64,000 bases of DNA from Carettochelys insculpta (lineage: Eukaryota; Chordata; Testudines; Carettochelyidae). Below the pieces are notes generated by a model that was not told the origin of the DNA, made no database searches, and saw only the letters and a list, made by a program, of their open reading frames with translations. The position numbers and the translations under genes were made by a program. Numbering within the stretch: the first letter of the stretch is position 1; every line of letters begins with the position of its first letter. This document shows positions 35,320-63,924 of this stretch, piece after piece. The stretch is taken from positions 238,312,501 to 238,376,500 of the forward strand of contig NC_134137.1 of NCBI RefSeq assembly GCF_033958435.1, in the 5' to 3' direction.

Positions 35320-35620
35320 TCTGAGTTCTCAAGGTCGTAAGAGAGCTCCAGCATGGTCCCATAATGAGATCCTGGATCCCCTAGCTGCTCGGGGAGAGGA
35401 ATCAGTGGTTGGCAGACTTCAAGTCTGCAAGTGAAATTCAGACATTTGTGAAAAGATTTCATGTGGGATGATCACCAGAAGTTATTCCTGGGATGCTCAG
35501 CAAAGCTGGGTGAAAGTGAAAGAACTCTGGCAGAGTTATCATAAAGTCCATGAAGCCAATGGTTGGTCCATCTCCCAATGGTTGATCTCCCAAGAGATGC
35601 TGGTATCACAAACAGCTGGA
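35320..35620 (+). pseudogene. Harbinger Myb/SANT-like DNA-binding protein remnant
   Basis: The plus-strand frame encodes RKRAPAWSHNEILDPLA, a stop after about 30 codons, then SYSWDAQQSWVKVKELWQSY and HKVHEANG. The spaced tryptophans and the KVKELWQSYHK helix are characteristic of the trihelix/SANT-like partner protein of Harbinger elements, which helps the transposase reach DNA and the nucleus. A more C-terminal remnant (leucine/glutamine-rich, near 37.02 kb, VELQRDSL) follows. At least one stop and several frameshifts are present. Confidence 0.75.
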
Positions 35621-37369
35621 CACTGTTCTTGGAAGGGACCTAACCATGGCCTCCAATGGTAACTGGGACTCTTCAGGGGGCCCTTCTGCAGAGTCCAGGG
35701 GCAGCCAAGAGGAGCTGAGCCATGAGTGGGGGCAGTAGAAAGAGGCCAATGGAGAGGATGATGGAGGCAATCACCAGGGGCCTGATGAAGCTGATCCTGC
35801 CAGCCTGGAGTTCTTCACCCTCAACCTTGAGCCAATCCTCTCGGTCGACACCTGAACCTCTGGGAACCAGCTGTTCTGGTGAGCATATTTTTTCTAGAAT
35901 GGTACAAGTGGGTTGCAGCTGGGTTTAGGTATAAGTTTTCTAAGTGGAGTACATTCTTTTAAACTGTTACAAGGAGATGGCAGGTCAGATGTGGTGAATC
36001 TCTGCCCTTCAAAACAGTACGTTTATATTTCTGGGGCTAGAGTGCTTATACTTTCTAAAGATCTCCAGGAAGGTCTCAGCCAGGTACTCTTGTATTTTTT
36101 GCATGAGGTTTTTGGGCAGGCCTGACTTATTGTGGCTCCCATGATGGCATATCGTGCCATGCCAGGCAACCAGTAAGTAATCTGGTGGTATGGTGCCATA
36201 CAGCATTTTAGCAAATTTTCCAGGCTTGTGCTCATGCAGGATGAGGATCTCTTCTTTTTCAATATCTGTTATTCTTAGGAGGCTGATGTCTCCTTTGGCA
36301 ACCTAAAGAAGCATGGGGATTTGGATTAGATTTTTTTGCACTGCTTCTTGCCCAGGTAAATTTCCTGTGACCACCCTGCCACACCACCTGGGTGGCAAGC
36401 TGTCTGTGTCTCCCCTTTCACGTGGCTGGAAGGCTCTCCTGGCCCTCTCACCGTGCTGCTGGCTTTGCACTTTACAGGGATCATTCCCCACACAGCCCAC
36501 CATATGCAGGCTTTTCTTGCTTTAAATAGTCTTTTCACTGCACAGGATTGCAATCTACAGTTTACACAGCTTTATTTTCAAAGCGCCCCCACACCCATGC
36601 ATTCTTAAGCAGGCAATAGCTTACCATGTCTGCAATGAAATGGTCTGGATAAATAATAGCTTGTGCACTGCAGAGTTTGATTCACTGTCATCCTTAAGCC
36701 AAAAGTGGCCTTGGGAGAAAAAAAGTTGCAGTGTTTGTCAGACAAATTCATTCTGTGGGTAAGCACTTTGTGAGAACTGTATCTCAATTTTGACCTTCAC
36801 TTTTCAGCAGGCATCTTCAATGTGGGAGGCATGGTTGCTGTGACAAGGAAGCAAAAAAGCTCAAAGCAGGACTTCATCCTGTGAGAGCTGGAGAAGGCTG
36901 ACAGCAGAGCCACTGTTAGCTAAAGGTCCACAGAGGAGTGGCAGCAGAGGGTCCTTGAGTACAGGAAAGGGGACACGGCAGAGCTCCTGACAGCTCTCAG
37001 AGAACAAATTGAGATCTTGCACTCAATGGTGGAGCTGCAGAGGGACTCCCTATGCAGAAATCAGTATGCAGACTCTACTCTCTGCTGCCTGGACTCCCCA
37101 CAATATAGGTTGCCCATGCCTTGTTGTGGTCCCCGAATGGAGAGAGGGAGGGCAAGGACAGTCTCCTGCTCCACCTCCATGACCTCTCCCAACTGCAAAA
37201 GGTTATTCCACCACCCTTCACTTCCCATCTTTTTCCTACCCCTTAGCCCTACCCCAAATAAAATATTCTTGTTTGTGAAAACCACGGTCTGATTTATTGT
37301 TTCACATGGGGTAGGGTGCACAAATCATTGTAGGGGTGGGGATGGTATCACAACTGTTAAATGCAGCTG

Positions 37370-38400
37370 AATCATGAATCATCTGCCTGCTCATTTATAA
37401 AACTATTTTTCCAAGCTTCCCTGATTGCCACTGCCTCTGCATGTACATTGATGAATGCCCTTGTGTGCAGCTGTGCATAAGCCCTGCTCATGGCATCTGC
37501 TGCTGCAACCCAGGCTAGCATACAGTTCTCCCCACTTGATCAGTAGATGTCATGCAGAATACAGCATGCTGCAACACAGTGGGGTTGTTGGTTTCAGAAA
37601 GGTCCAAAGGGGTCAAAAGGCACCTGAACCTGGCTTTTAAACAGCTAAAAGCACATTCCACCACCATTTTGCACTAACTTAGTCTATAGTTGAAGTGCTC
37701 CTTGCTGCGGTCAAGGGTGCCTGTGTATGGCTTCATGAGGCAAGGGAGCAAGGGAGCAGAGGGTAAGCAGGGTTGCCTAGTATCACTATAGGCATCTCCA
37801 TGTTGCCAATTTTGATTTTCTGGTCTGTACAGTCCTGAATTGCTAAGATTCGCACATTATGCACCGTTCCCGATCATCCCACATTGATGTTGGTGAAACA
37901 ACCTTTACGATCCACCAATGTCTGCAACACAATGGAGAAGTACCCCTTTCAGTTTAGACATTCTGTGACCAGGTGTTCTGGGGCCATGATGGGGATGTGC
38001 ATTCCATCTATCACCCCAATGCAGTTAGGAAACTCCATGGCTGCAAAGCTGTCCAATATATTTTGGACCCTTCCATGGGAAATGTCCAGCACATATTGCA
38101 TGAGACAGTGACAGATTGCATTGGCTGCCTGCATCACTGTAGCCCCCTGTGGATCTGCCCACTCCAAATTGATTTGCCTGACCGGTAACTAACTGTTGGG
38201 TGTTGCAAACATCCACAGAGCAATTTCCACTTGCTTCTGAACTGTTGAAACAGGTCTCATTCTGGTATCACTCTGCTTCAAGGTGGGGAACAGCAAATCA
38301 CAAAGTTCCATGAAAATGGCCTTGTGCATGAGGAAGTTCTGCACCCACTGCTGGTTGTCCCAGACCTCCAAAACAATGTGGTCCCCTGAGTGTGTGCTGG
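37370..38400 (-). pseudogene. Harbinger DDE transposase remnant (HARBI1-like)
   Basis: Minus-strand blocks in order: FMELCDLLFPTLKQSDTRMR and VEIALWMFATPNS near 38.3 kb; CHCLMQYVLDI and MEFPNCIGVIDGMHIPI near 38.0 kb, holding the first catalytic Asp; VILGNPAYPLL near 37.78 kb, where the family has GDPAYPL, so the second catalytic Asp is Asn; and a MVVECAFSCLKARF block near 37.64 kb with the catalytic Glu. Stop codons and frameshifts interrupt it. The family catalyses cut-and-paste transposition with 3-bp duplications. Confidence 0.85.
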
Positions 38401-39087
38401 TTTCATGACTCCAGAAACATCACTCCTCTGTAAGCACTGCATCCAGGGCAGACAGCATTTATAATTTTCTGGTCTCTAGTTCTTCAGTTTCATCTCCACC
38501 CTCTTCTTCCACATCCATAATTTCCTCCCACTGGCTTTGTCTTCCTCCACAACACTCCAGGATGTGGCCATAACGGACTGTGCTAAGGCTAGAAGCAGTT
38601 GAGGATCCATGCTAGTCCAGTGCAGTGGTTTGAGCCGGGGTAGGCTGTGTAAAAAAGCCAGAAAAAATGTTGCAAGGTTGGCCATTTGTTTTTACACAGG
38701 TGAGTGCTTTGCATTCTGAGATAATGGCATCAGACTCCCACAAGAACTTGTAGCGCATTTTTTCCCATAAACCAATGGTGCAAAATCCCAGAATTCAACA
38801 GGCAAAGGCCTATGGGATAGGCCTTAAAAGCATTAAGAAGCTAACTTTATTAAATTTGAATTTATTTTGTGGTGTAGATGTAGCCTAACACTGCCATTTG
38901 AAATGAAAACTGGATGAAAGACGTGCAAACAAACAGAAAGAAAACCAGCCACAGAGTGACTTTGGGGAAGAAGGTGTATATGTGAGTTATACCTTATTGC
39001 ATTTAAAATATTCATGTGTATTCTGGAAACAGCGTGTTAAGAAAATTCACATAGGCTACTACACTGGCAGGAGGTGAAAAACTCAAA

Positions 39088-39351
39088 GGCTACGTCTACA
39101 CTATAGAGTTCTGCAGACAAAACTGGGGTTATGTAGTCAAAACTTGCGGAGTGTCTACACATAAAATGTGTTTTTTTGACACAAACAGTTGACAAAAAAG
39201 CCATGTAGATCCTTCGGGGAGCTCTTTTGTCGACAGAGCAGATTAAAAGATCGATCCGCTTTTATGTGCAGAGACAGTCTGTCAAAAGAAGTTTTGTCGG
39301 AACATCTGACAGTAACTTCTGTAGGCACATGCTTCTAGTGTACACCTAGCC
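39088..39351. mobile_element. Harbinger-type MITE (264 bp)
   Basis: Ends GGCTACGTCTACACTATAG and CTAGTGTACACCTAGCC, flanked by AAA on both sides. Inside are TTTTGTCGACA and inverted TTGTCGGAAC-like words. Confidence 0.8.
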
Positions 39352-40828
39352 AAACAGGATGGAAAAATAATAAAAAGGGATTGAAAGGAATTTAAAATAC
39401 GGTCTGAAAAAATAAGGACCTTCATCTTGGGAAAAATGCACACTAACACAGCTGGGAAATAATGATCTGAAACATACATATTCAGTGGGAAGCAGAAACC
39501 TAGAAAAATGTAAATGTGATGGGTGATACTGACAGCAAATTAGATATGCATTAGCAACATGTAATTTGCCTCACAGATGTGTCGATAGCACCCAGTTAGT
39601 ATCAGGTTCCCACCCTGATGAATGCTGACTTCTGGTGTAACTTTTTATTTCGTGGTGGTCACTCAACAGCAAGTAGGATGTCTTCATGTCACCTTCCTAT
39701 TAGTGAGTCTGTTGACGGCTACAAATGATGCTAGTATCTATAATCCAGTGATGGATCCCCCAACGTTCTCCTGAGCATTCCCTCAGCTGGGCAGTTTAAG
39801 TTTGCATTGAAAACTTAGTTGGAAATGTTGAAGCTCTAGGCAGTTTTACAATGTAGAATGAAACTGATGAGCAGCTGGGGACATAAAGCTGACAGTAAAG
39901 CAGTAATACTAAATCTGTGCTCCAACAGCCATTGCTGTGGGCCCTGATCCTGTGAAATGCCTAGTGTGTTTCATTTCCACTGGGAGCTAGTGCACTCAAA
40001 AGTTACAAGATTGGGATCTATGTGTGGCATGGCAGTCTGAATAACAAAGGACCTGAGTCCCACGCTATTCATGGATAGTCCACGGATTCCTATGACCACT
40101 GGATTGTGCCCAAAGTGGAAGATTCAGAAATCACATGCTGGTAGGGAAGAGCCGGGTATTTTGTTGAGCAGAAGGAGTGAAGCGAGGAAGGAATCAAGCA
40201 GTGGTACAAAACAGAGAAACAGCTGGGCGGCTGTTTTCAAAGTGTGCATATGCAGACTGAGAAGCTCTATTTCCCAATGTAACTAAAACCAACCTGTTCA
40301 GGCAGGTATGAAACATCCTGTCCTCAAAGGTGCTGACAGGCACCATGGGCCCTGGGGCAAGGTGGGAGGGGGAGGCCTGGCTCTACCTCCCAGAAGATGC
40401 AGGGTCAAGGACAGTCAGCCCTCAGCACTGCCTGCACTGCAGTGCTGGGCCCCTTCCTCACTCCCGCACAGCTGTGAGCAGCCAGAGCAGCAGCACCACC
40501 ATAGTGTTTCAAAAGGGCCTGAAACTCCAGCCCTCCCTGAAATCCTGGGCCCAGTGGCATCTGCTCCCTTTGCCCCCACTCCCAACCATTATCAGGCCTG
40601 CCTGTTCCATTTAGTTTAGTGGTCTGACACAGGAGCATGTTAGCTGAGGGATCCTAGGCTGTCCAGTGGCATGCTTTCCTCACCTGACAGGACAATCTAT
40701 TTAATTTCGCTATCTTTGCTAAGCTAACACCAGCACATCCAGATCTGTGAAGTGTAAAATAAGGCTAGGGGGAAGTCCATATCTCATGTTACAATCAGCA
40801 TTGTCAACCAGACTTCAATAGCTCTTGT
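39352..40828. other. No gene recognised; shared repeat at 39650-39760
   Basis: Lies downstream of AKAP4. The 39650-39760 segment matches the dispersed repeat at 18.8 kb. The rest is unassigned. Confidence 0.5.
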
Positions 40829-40834
40829 TTTATT
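40829..40834 (-). terminator. Poly(A) signal of AKAP4
   Basis: AATAAA on the minus strand, about 150 nt downstream of the AKAP4 stop codon, in an AT-rich setting. The first canonical hexamer after the stop. Confidence 0.55.
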
Positions 40835-40985
40835 TATAGGCTTGCCCAGCAGGAGTCAGTATAACTGATAATATCGTATCCTACTCATCAGTGGTGGATA
40901 GTTGAGTCTGATATGTTGGCGTAATTATAGGTGTGTGACTGGAATCAAAGCACTGCTGGTGAGGAAGAGAAAGGAGATGCCTGGG

Positions 40986-57296
<16,311 letters not shown>

Positions 57297-57379
57297 CTGT
57301 GATAAAGTAGAAAGAAAACCAAAATCACAGGTACAAGAAAGGAAAGGGGAAAGAATGTGAACAATGCTGATGACAATCA

Positions 57380-57784
57380 GGCTACATCTACACATGGCGG
57401 TGCTATTCTGAAATATTTCAAAATAGCTATTTTGAAAGATCCTATTTTGAAATAACACACCCCCACACAAAATGCATTTAGAAATAGCATCCAGCTATTT
57501 TGAAAAAGCATTTCCGGGTCCTTAGTGCTATTTTGAAATAGTGCCACTGGAGCCCATATGACTTATTTCAAAATAGTGCTATTCCCTGTCTTAATAGCAC
57601 CTATTTCAAAGTAGCAATTTCAAGATAGGCATTATTCCTTGTGGAATGATAGTTTACTGGAACTGGAACAATGCACGTTCTACTTAGATTTTTTTTTAAA
57701 TAGTGTGTGTGCCTTTTGGATGCTTCCAAAGTTAATTCAAAATAACTGCTGTTATTTTGAGATAACTGCCATGTAGACACAGCA
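57380..57784. mobile_element. Harbinger-type MITE (405 bp)
   Basis: Ends GGCTACATCTACACATGGCG and CCATGTAGACACAGCA, with TCA on both sides. Rich in inverted TATTTCAAAATAG words. It lies just upstream of the first visible AKAP4 coding exon. Confidence 0.8.
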
Positions 57785-58047
57785 TCAGTGATGATCTGCA
57801 GTAGAGCTGTGCAAAATGGGATCTCTTGGTACTGTATTATCCTTCCCCAACCCAGAGATAATATCAGATCAGTACCCTACCAAGCAGTAGAAGAATCCTA
57901 GCCAATAAACTGAAGAAAAAACAAAGACAATTCCGTGCTCACCCTGAATTCCTTAACTTATAGAAACTTTAAGTGTTACCTTACATTTCAGAAGATATGT
58001 TTTCCAACAGAAATCAAAATTTAAAAATAGCAATGTCCTTTTAAGTA

Positions 58048-58475
58048 CAGTAGGGTCTCAACATTTATGAACTTAAGGTTTGCAAATTCAATTATTCATG
58101 AATTGCCACTTCCCCAGGGCTCTGGCGCACAGAGCGCTGGCAGCCATCACTTCCCCCGGGGGCTCCAGTGCAGGGAGTGCCAGCGGCTGATGCTCCCTAG
58201 GGCAGGGAGCACCAGCAGCTGACACTTCCCAGAGCCCCTGGGATGGGGTGCGCTGGCAGCTGCTGCTTCCTCGGGGCCCTGGGGTGGGGAGCACCATCAG
58301 CTGCCACCTTGCTGGGGCTCCGGACCAGAAGCACCATCAGCCGTCGCTTCGCCAGGGCTCCAGGCAGGAGCCCCTGCAGCTGGGCTCCAGGTAGGGAGTG
58401 CCTGCCATATTCGCAAAATTCAACATTCATAAGGGTTCTCAAGATGGAACCCTCATGAATGTTGAGACCCTACTG
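58048..58475. mobile_element. Pogo/Tigger-like MITE with an internal minisatellite
   Basis: Inverted ends CAGTAGGGTCTCAACATT and AATGTTGAGACCCTACTG are perfect and flanked by TA on both sides, as in Tc1/mariner/pogo insertions. The core (58120-58390) is a degenerate tandem array of about 55-60 bp units built on CAGCTGC...TTCC...GGGGCTC. The frames across it are repeat artefacts. Confidence 0.82.
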
Positions 58476-58575
58476 TACAAATTTGAAGAGGGGATTGTGG
58501 GTATGGAACAATGGATTTGACAGGCATTGAGAGTTGTATACTGCATTTGAGATTTTCAAAAGCAATTCACCTAAG

Positions 58576-60560
58576 TCACAGAATCACAGGGCTGGAAGGG
58601 ACCTCAGAAGGTCATCTAGTCCAGCCCCCTGCTTCAAGCAGGATCAACCCCCACTAAGTCATCCCAGCCAGGACCTTGTCCAGCCGGGACTTAAAAACCT
58701 CAAGGGATGGAGAAACCACCACCTCTGTAGGCAACGCATTCCAATGCTTCACCACCCGCCTGGTGGGGAAGTTTTTCCTAATATCTAACCTACACCTTTC
58801 CCTCTTCAACATCTGACCATTACTCCTTGTTCTGCCATCTGACACCACTGAGAACAGTTTCTCACCCTCCTTTTTAGAGCTCCCCTTCAGGAAGTTGAAG
58901 GCTGAAATTAAATCACCTCTAAGTCTTCTTTTCTGTAAACTAAACAAGCCCAAATCCCTCAGCCTATCCTCATAGGTCTTGTGCTCCAGACCCTTAATCA
59001 TTTTGTTGCCCTTCGCTGAACCTGCTCCAGCAAATCCACATCCTTTTTATACTGGGGGGCCCAAAACTGGACACTATATTCCAGATGTGGCCTCATCAGT
59101 GCCGAATGAAGAGGAACAACTATTTCTCTAGATCTGCTCGAAATGCTCCTCCTAATGCACCCTAGTATGCCGTTAGCCTTCTTGGCTACAAGGGCACACT
59201 GTTTACTGAGATCCAGCCTTTCATCCACCATAACCCCTAGGTTCCTTTCCGTCGTACTGCTGCTGAGCCAGTCAGTCCCCAGCCTGTAACAATGCTTAGG
59301 ATTCTTCTGCCCCAGGTGCAGGACTCTACACTTCTCCTTACTGAACTGCATCACATTTCTTTTGGCCCAGTCCAATTTATCCAGGTCCCTCTGGATTCTC
59401 TCTCTACCCTCCAACGAATCTACCTCTCCCCCTAGTTTTGTGTCATCCACAAACTTGCTGAGGGTGCAATCCAGTCCCTCATCCAAGTCATTAATAAAGA
59501 TGTTGAATAACACCAGCCCCAGAACCGAGCCTTGCAGCACTCCGCTTGAAACAGACTGCCATCCAGATATTGAGCTATTGACCACTACCTGTTGGGCCCG
59601 ACCATCAAGCCAGTTTTCTATCCATCTTATAGTCCAAGGATCCAATCCATATTTCCTTAACTTATGGACAAGAATGTTGGTGGGAGACCGTATCAAAAGC
59701 CTTGCTGAAGTCAAGGTATATCACATCCACTGACTTCCCCATGTCCACAGAGCTTGTTACCTCGTCATAGAAGCTAATCAGATCGGTCAGGCAGGACTTG
59801 CCTCTGGTGAATCCATGTTGGCTACTTTTGATAACTTTCCCCTCTTCCAAGTGCTCCAAACCAGATTCCTTGAGGATTCCCTCCATTATTTTCCCAGGGA
59901 TTGAGGTAAGGCTGATGGGTCTATAGTTCCCTGGATTGTCCTTCTTTCCCTTTTTAAAGATGGGCACTATGTTTGCCTTCCTCCAGTCAACCGGTATCTC
60001 CCCTGATCTCCAAGAGTCTTCAAGGATAATGGCCAAAGGTTCAGCAATGACCTCTGCCAATTCCTTCAGTACCTTGGGGTGCATTAAATCCAGACCCATG
60101 GACTTGTGCACATCTAGTTTTTCTAGATAGCTCAGAACTTGTTCCTTTCCCACAGATGGCTGCCCTCCACCTTCCCATACTGCATTGTCTAGGACCATCA
60201 TGTGGAAGCTGACTTTGTCCATGAAGACTGAGGCAAAAAAAGCACTGAGTACTTCAGCTTTTCCTGGATCATCTGTCACTAGGTTACCTCCCTCACCCAG
60301 TAATGGACCCACACCTTCTCTGATAACCTGTTTATGGTTCACATGCCTGTAGAAACCCTTCTTGCTACTCTTCACATCCCTTGCTAGCTGCAGTTCCAAT
60401 TGTGCTTTCGCTTTCCTGATTACTGCCCGGCATTCTCCAGCCGTATGTTTATACTCATCCTTAGTCAACTGTCCATGTTTCCATTTCTTGTATGCATTCT
60501 TTTTGAATTTAAGCCAACTAATGATTTCCCTGTTAAGCCAACTAAGGATTTCCCTGTTAA
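58576..60560 (-). mobile_element. CR1 LINE, 2 kb, 5'-truncated
   Basis: The 3' end at 58576 reads as the complement of CR1 (CACAGAATCACAGGGCTGGA). The minus strand holds the RT in three overlapping frames (60468-59662, 59714-58998, 59001-58654): [48 protein letters not shown], then [20 protein letters not shown], a FVDDTKLGG catalytic box with both aspartates, [20 protein letters not shown] and LRGDLISAFNFLKG near the end. Two frameshifts disable it. It is the longest CR1 RT in the window. Confidence 0.92.
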
Positions 60561-61261
60561 GTCACTTACTGCAAATTTTGAAAATCCAGACAACTGAATA
60601 ATTACAGAAGTGCTTGCAAAGAACAGAAAGCCCTAAACTAATCATCGTTTTCAAGACACTTCTGCTAACATTTTCTGTGCTGACTTTTACTGAAAATAGG
60701 GTTCAAATACAATGAATGAACTCACCGTTTTCTAGGACACGTTCTGAGACTCAAGAAAAGTCTCTAAAAATTGTGATTTGTCCTCACGATTTCCGAGAAT
60801 TGCTCCCATAGGCAGCCATATAAAATCAGAACCTATACAAGGAGATGAAATACATCTTTGTAAAGTGGAAGCATTAACTTCTGGTTTTCCACACAAGCTG
60901 CGAAACTCTTTGTGACTAGACATATGACCATATACTTGGGAAATTTAAAAACACATACAACAGCGTCAACTTTTTAAATCTCCAGTGGATGCCAGAAATA
61001 AAATCTGAGGATGGGGAGAGAAAGAAAATTAAACATTTCAGGATTAAGCTCGTTAGTCTTTCAAGTACAGTTTATTCTGTAATCAAAATAAAGCAGGGAC
61101 AAGTAATAAGACTGGAAAAAATGCAGATAATACAATAATGGTTTAGATGTAAATAATAATGAATTAGGTATGGTCAAGGTCCCATGTAATCAATATTATA
61201 CTCCAAAGTCCCAGAGTCCTTAAGCTAATGAAGACAGCTTACCCACCTTTTTGCACACCAG
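60561..61261. other. No gene recognised
   Basis: Unassigned. A possible 5' exon of AKAP4 could lie here or further upstream, but nothing specific supports one. Confidence 0.4.
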
Positions 61262-61972
61262 GGCTACGTCTACACGTGCAGCCAACATCGAAATAGCTTA
61301 TTTCGATGTTGCGACATCGAAATAGTCTATTTCGATGAATAACGTCTACACGTCCTCCAGGGCCGGCAACGTCGATGTTCAACTTCGACGTTGCTCAGCC
61401 CAACATCGAAATAGGCGCAGCGAGGGAACGTCTACACGTCAAAGTAGCACACATCGAAATAGGGATGCCAGGCACAGCTGCAGACAGGGTCACAGGGCGG
61501 ACTCAACAGCCAGCCGCTCCCTTAAAGGGCCCCTCCCAGACACAGTTGCACTAAACAACACAAGATACACAGAGCTGACAACTGGTTGCAGACCCTGTGC
61601 CTGCAGCATAGATCCCCAGCTGCCGCAGAAGCAGCCAGAAGCCCTGGGCTAAGGGCTGCTGCCCACGGTGACCATAGAGCCCTGCAGGGGCTGGAGAGAG
61701 AGCATCTCTCAACCCCCCAGCTGATGGCCGCCATGGAGGACCCAGCAATTTCGACGTTGCGGGACGCGGATCGTCTACACGGTCCCTACTTCGACGTTGA
61801 ACGTCGAAGTAGGGCGCTATTCCTATCTCCTCATGAGGTTAGCGACTTCGACGTCTCGCCGCCTAACATCGAAGTTAACTTCGAAATAGCGCCCGACACG
61901 TGTAGACGCGACGGGCGCTATTTCAAAGTTGGTGCCGCTACTTCGAAGTAGCGTGCACGTGTAGACGCAGCC
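61262..61972. mobile_element. Long Harbinger-type element, sister of the 15.1-kb copy
   Basis: 711 bp with CAG on both sides and ends GGCTACGTCTACACGTGCAG and GTGCACGTGTAGACGCAGCC. Opposite orientation to the 15.1-kb copy but equal in length. The plus-strand frame 61586-61951 (121 codons) matches the other copy's frame at roughly 85% of residues, with no insertions or deletions. Confidence 0.9.
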
Positions 61973-62605
61973 CAGCATGCTCAGATTTCCCCCTAACCTG
62001 GTAAGTTGCTATTTACTCTACTTTGCATTTTGTGCCGATCCATTGAATTTCAATTATTTGTTGGTTCAATTACTTAATAAAATTGTACTTTTAAAATATA
62101 GTTACATGTGAAATTTATAACGCAAAAAGGCAAAATTCAGGCATCAGAACTGAACGCTGCATGTGGAACAGATTTAGGACTATGAATAGTTAGAAATAGT
62201 TTAGTTGAGCAGCTTTAGAAAATGTTTGTGCTCACTGTCAAAGATGGTGTATTCTGTGGTGTATTTGAAACATAAATGCAGTTGATCCTTGTTTAGCTTG
62301 TTCTATGTATTACTATGTTGCAAACCTCTCTAGTAAGACCATAACCATAGTAAATGTAGGTAAATGTGATGTTTTTGGGCAATAGATTCAGCTGAAAAAG
62401 TAGGTGTGCTATGGAATTTTCAGTCATTGAAGTGTGCTGTGTCACTGGAAAAAGTTGGGAACTACTGATTTACATGTCAGCTTGCCCTGTGCCATTTGTT
62501 TAGGAAAGCCCTCCAGTGGCTTCCATTTTTTTAACACAAAATTCTGCATGCCAGTAACAATTATGAGGAAATATAAAATAAATAACAAATTAACTCAAAA
62601 ACAAT
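61973..62605. other. No gene recognised
   Basis: Unassigned AT-rich sequence. Confidence 0.5.
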
Positions 62606-62864
62606 GGTTGTGTCTACACTACAAAAATAACTTCAAAGTTTCTTACTTCAAAGTACAGCTTTGAAGCTGAGCATCTATGCACACCCTACTTCAAAGTTAA
62701 ACTTCAGAGTAGGGCACTATTCCATTCCTGGCAATGGAGTAAGGACTTCAAAGCTGGGCTCCCTACTTCAAAGTTAACTTCAAAGTAAGGGAAAGTATGT
62801 GTAGACTCTCTGCTGCTCGAAGTAGTGCATAACATTGAAGTTAGTTCCTAGTGTAGACACACCC
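62606..62864. mobile_element. Harbinger-type MITE (259 bp)
   Basis: Ends GGTTGTGTCTACACTACAAA and CTAGTGTAGACACACCC, AAT on both sides. Inverted ACTTCAAAGTA words throughout. Confidence 0.85.
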
Positions 62865-63924
62865 AATGTATTGTTGGTATTGCTCATTGTGATTCAGAAG
62901 GATTTAGATTCATAACTTCCTACAGGCACTTGTCCTGCAAAGACTTAAGCACTTGATAAACTTTACATGCTGAAAGAGGCCTTGCTGACTTCAGCAGGTC
63001 TACTCACAGTGTGTAAAGTTGGGCAAGTGTGTAAAGCCCACAGGAAGATCCCCTTCTGTCCCATCGCTGAAACCAAATACATTCAACCAATCTAAAGATG
63101 CCACAGAATTTCCAGGCTGCTGCTCTAAAGCACTACAGAATTCAGGTGGCCCTTGAGATGAGGTACATAGAAATGTGGTTAAGGGAATGATGAACTGTCA
63201 GCTTATAAATAGAGCAGTATAATTTTTATGTTGTGTCTACTACTGCAAGTATCATTTGAGATTAATATAGCTGCATAGTTTGAGAAAGAAGAATCTTGAT
63301 TATTGCCGCTTATTTACTTTGTGTATATGATGCACTTTACCATCTGTTTCACTATTTCCTTTTTGTACTCAGTTTCCCTTATTTGGATTGTTCATATGGT
63401 AACAGGTGGGAGAAAACATTTAAAAATTTAGGAAAATATGAGTAGAAAACCACAAACATTGCCAGGGAGACTCAGGGATAGGCGCAGTAGCTAAAATAAC
63501 TTAGCTTATATTTTTAAGATGACTAAATTTCAAATTGATTACACCCCTGAAATGCAGAGAAGAATGGGCTTGATTCACTGAGCTGTACTGGAGAAACCTG
63601 GACCCTGGGTCTTTGGTGGCGGAAAAGTAGTTTTGGCTCAGGGAAAAGGGAATGGGCAAATATCAACACAAGTTTTCTGCAACCCCCATTCTGCTGGAAA
63701 GCAAGAGGGCAGATCCAGCTAGAAAGTGAGAACAGGATACCCAAGAGATGCAATGATCCTAGGGGCTCTGACTATAAATTAGAAGTTTGGCCCTGACATA
63801 ACCCTTCAGTACCATTGTCTGGCTTTCACAGACAGTGAATTCTGTATAAGATGCAGCAAATTACACCCTTTTGTGACTGTAAGAGGTGGTCTGCTTTTAT
63901 AAATATTCACATAGTATGGTGACA
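62865..63924. other. No gene recognised
   Basis: Unassigned sequence to the window edge; no coding signal. Confidence 0.5.

Larger units (their letters stand above)
34810..38885. mobile_element. PIF/Harbinger DNA transposon, two-gene, degenerate
   Basis: The 4.08-kb unit has inverted ends, GGCTATGTCTACACTACATC at the left and the complement of GGCTACATCTACACCAC at the right. The flanking triplets TGA and TAA may be a worn 3-bp duplication. It carries the usual two genes of this superfamily, convergently arranged: a Myb/SANT-like gene on the plus strand and a DDE transposase on the minus strand. It is the only coding member of the family in the window, and its ends match those of most of the MITEs, so it or a relative could have mobilised them. 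Confidence 0.88.

Noticed and set aside
58088..58458. Opposite-strand frames of 69-81 codons
   Set aside because: They run across the degenerate tandem repeat inside the pogo-like element.
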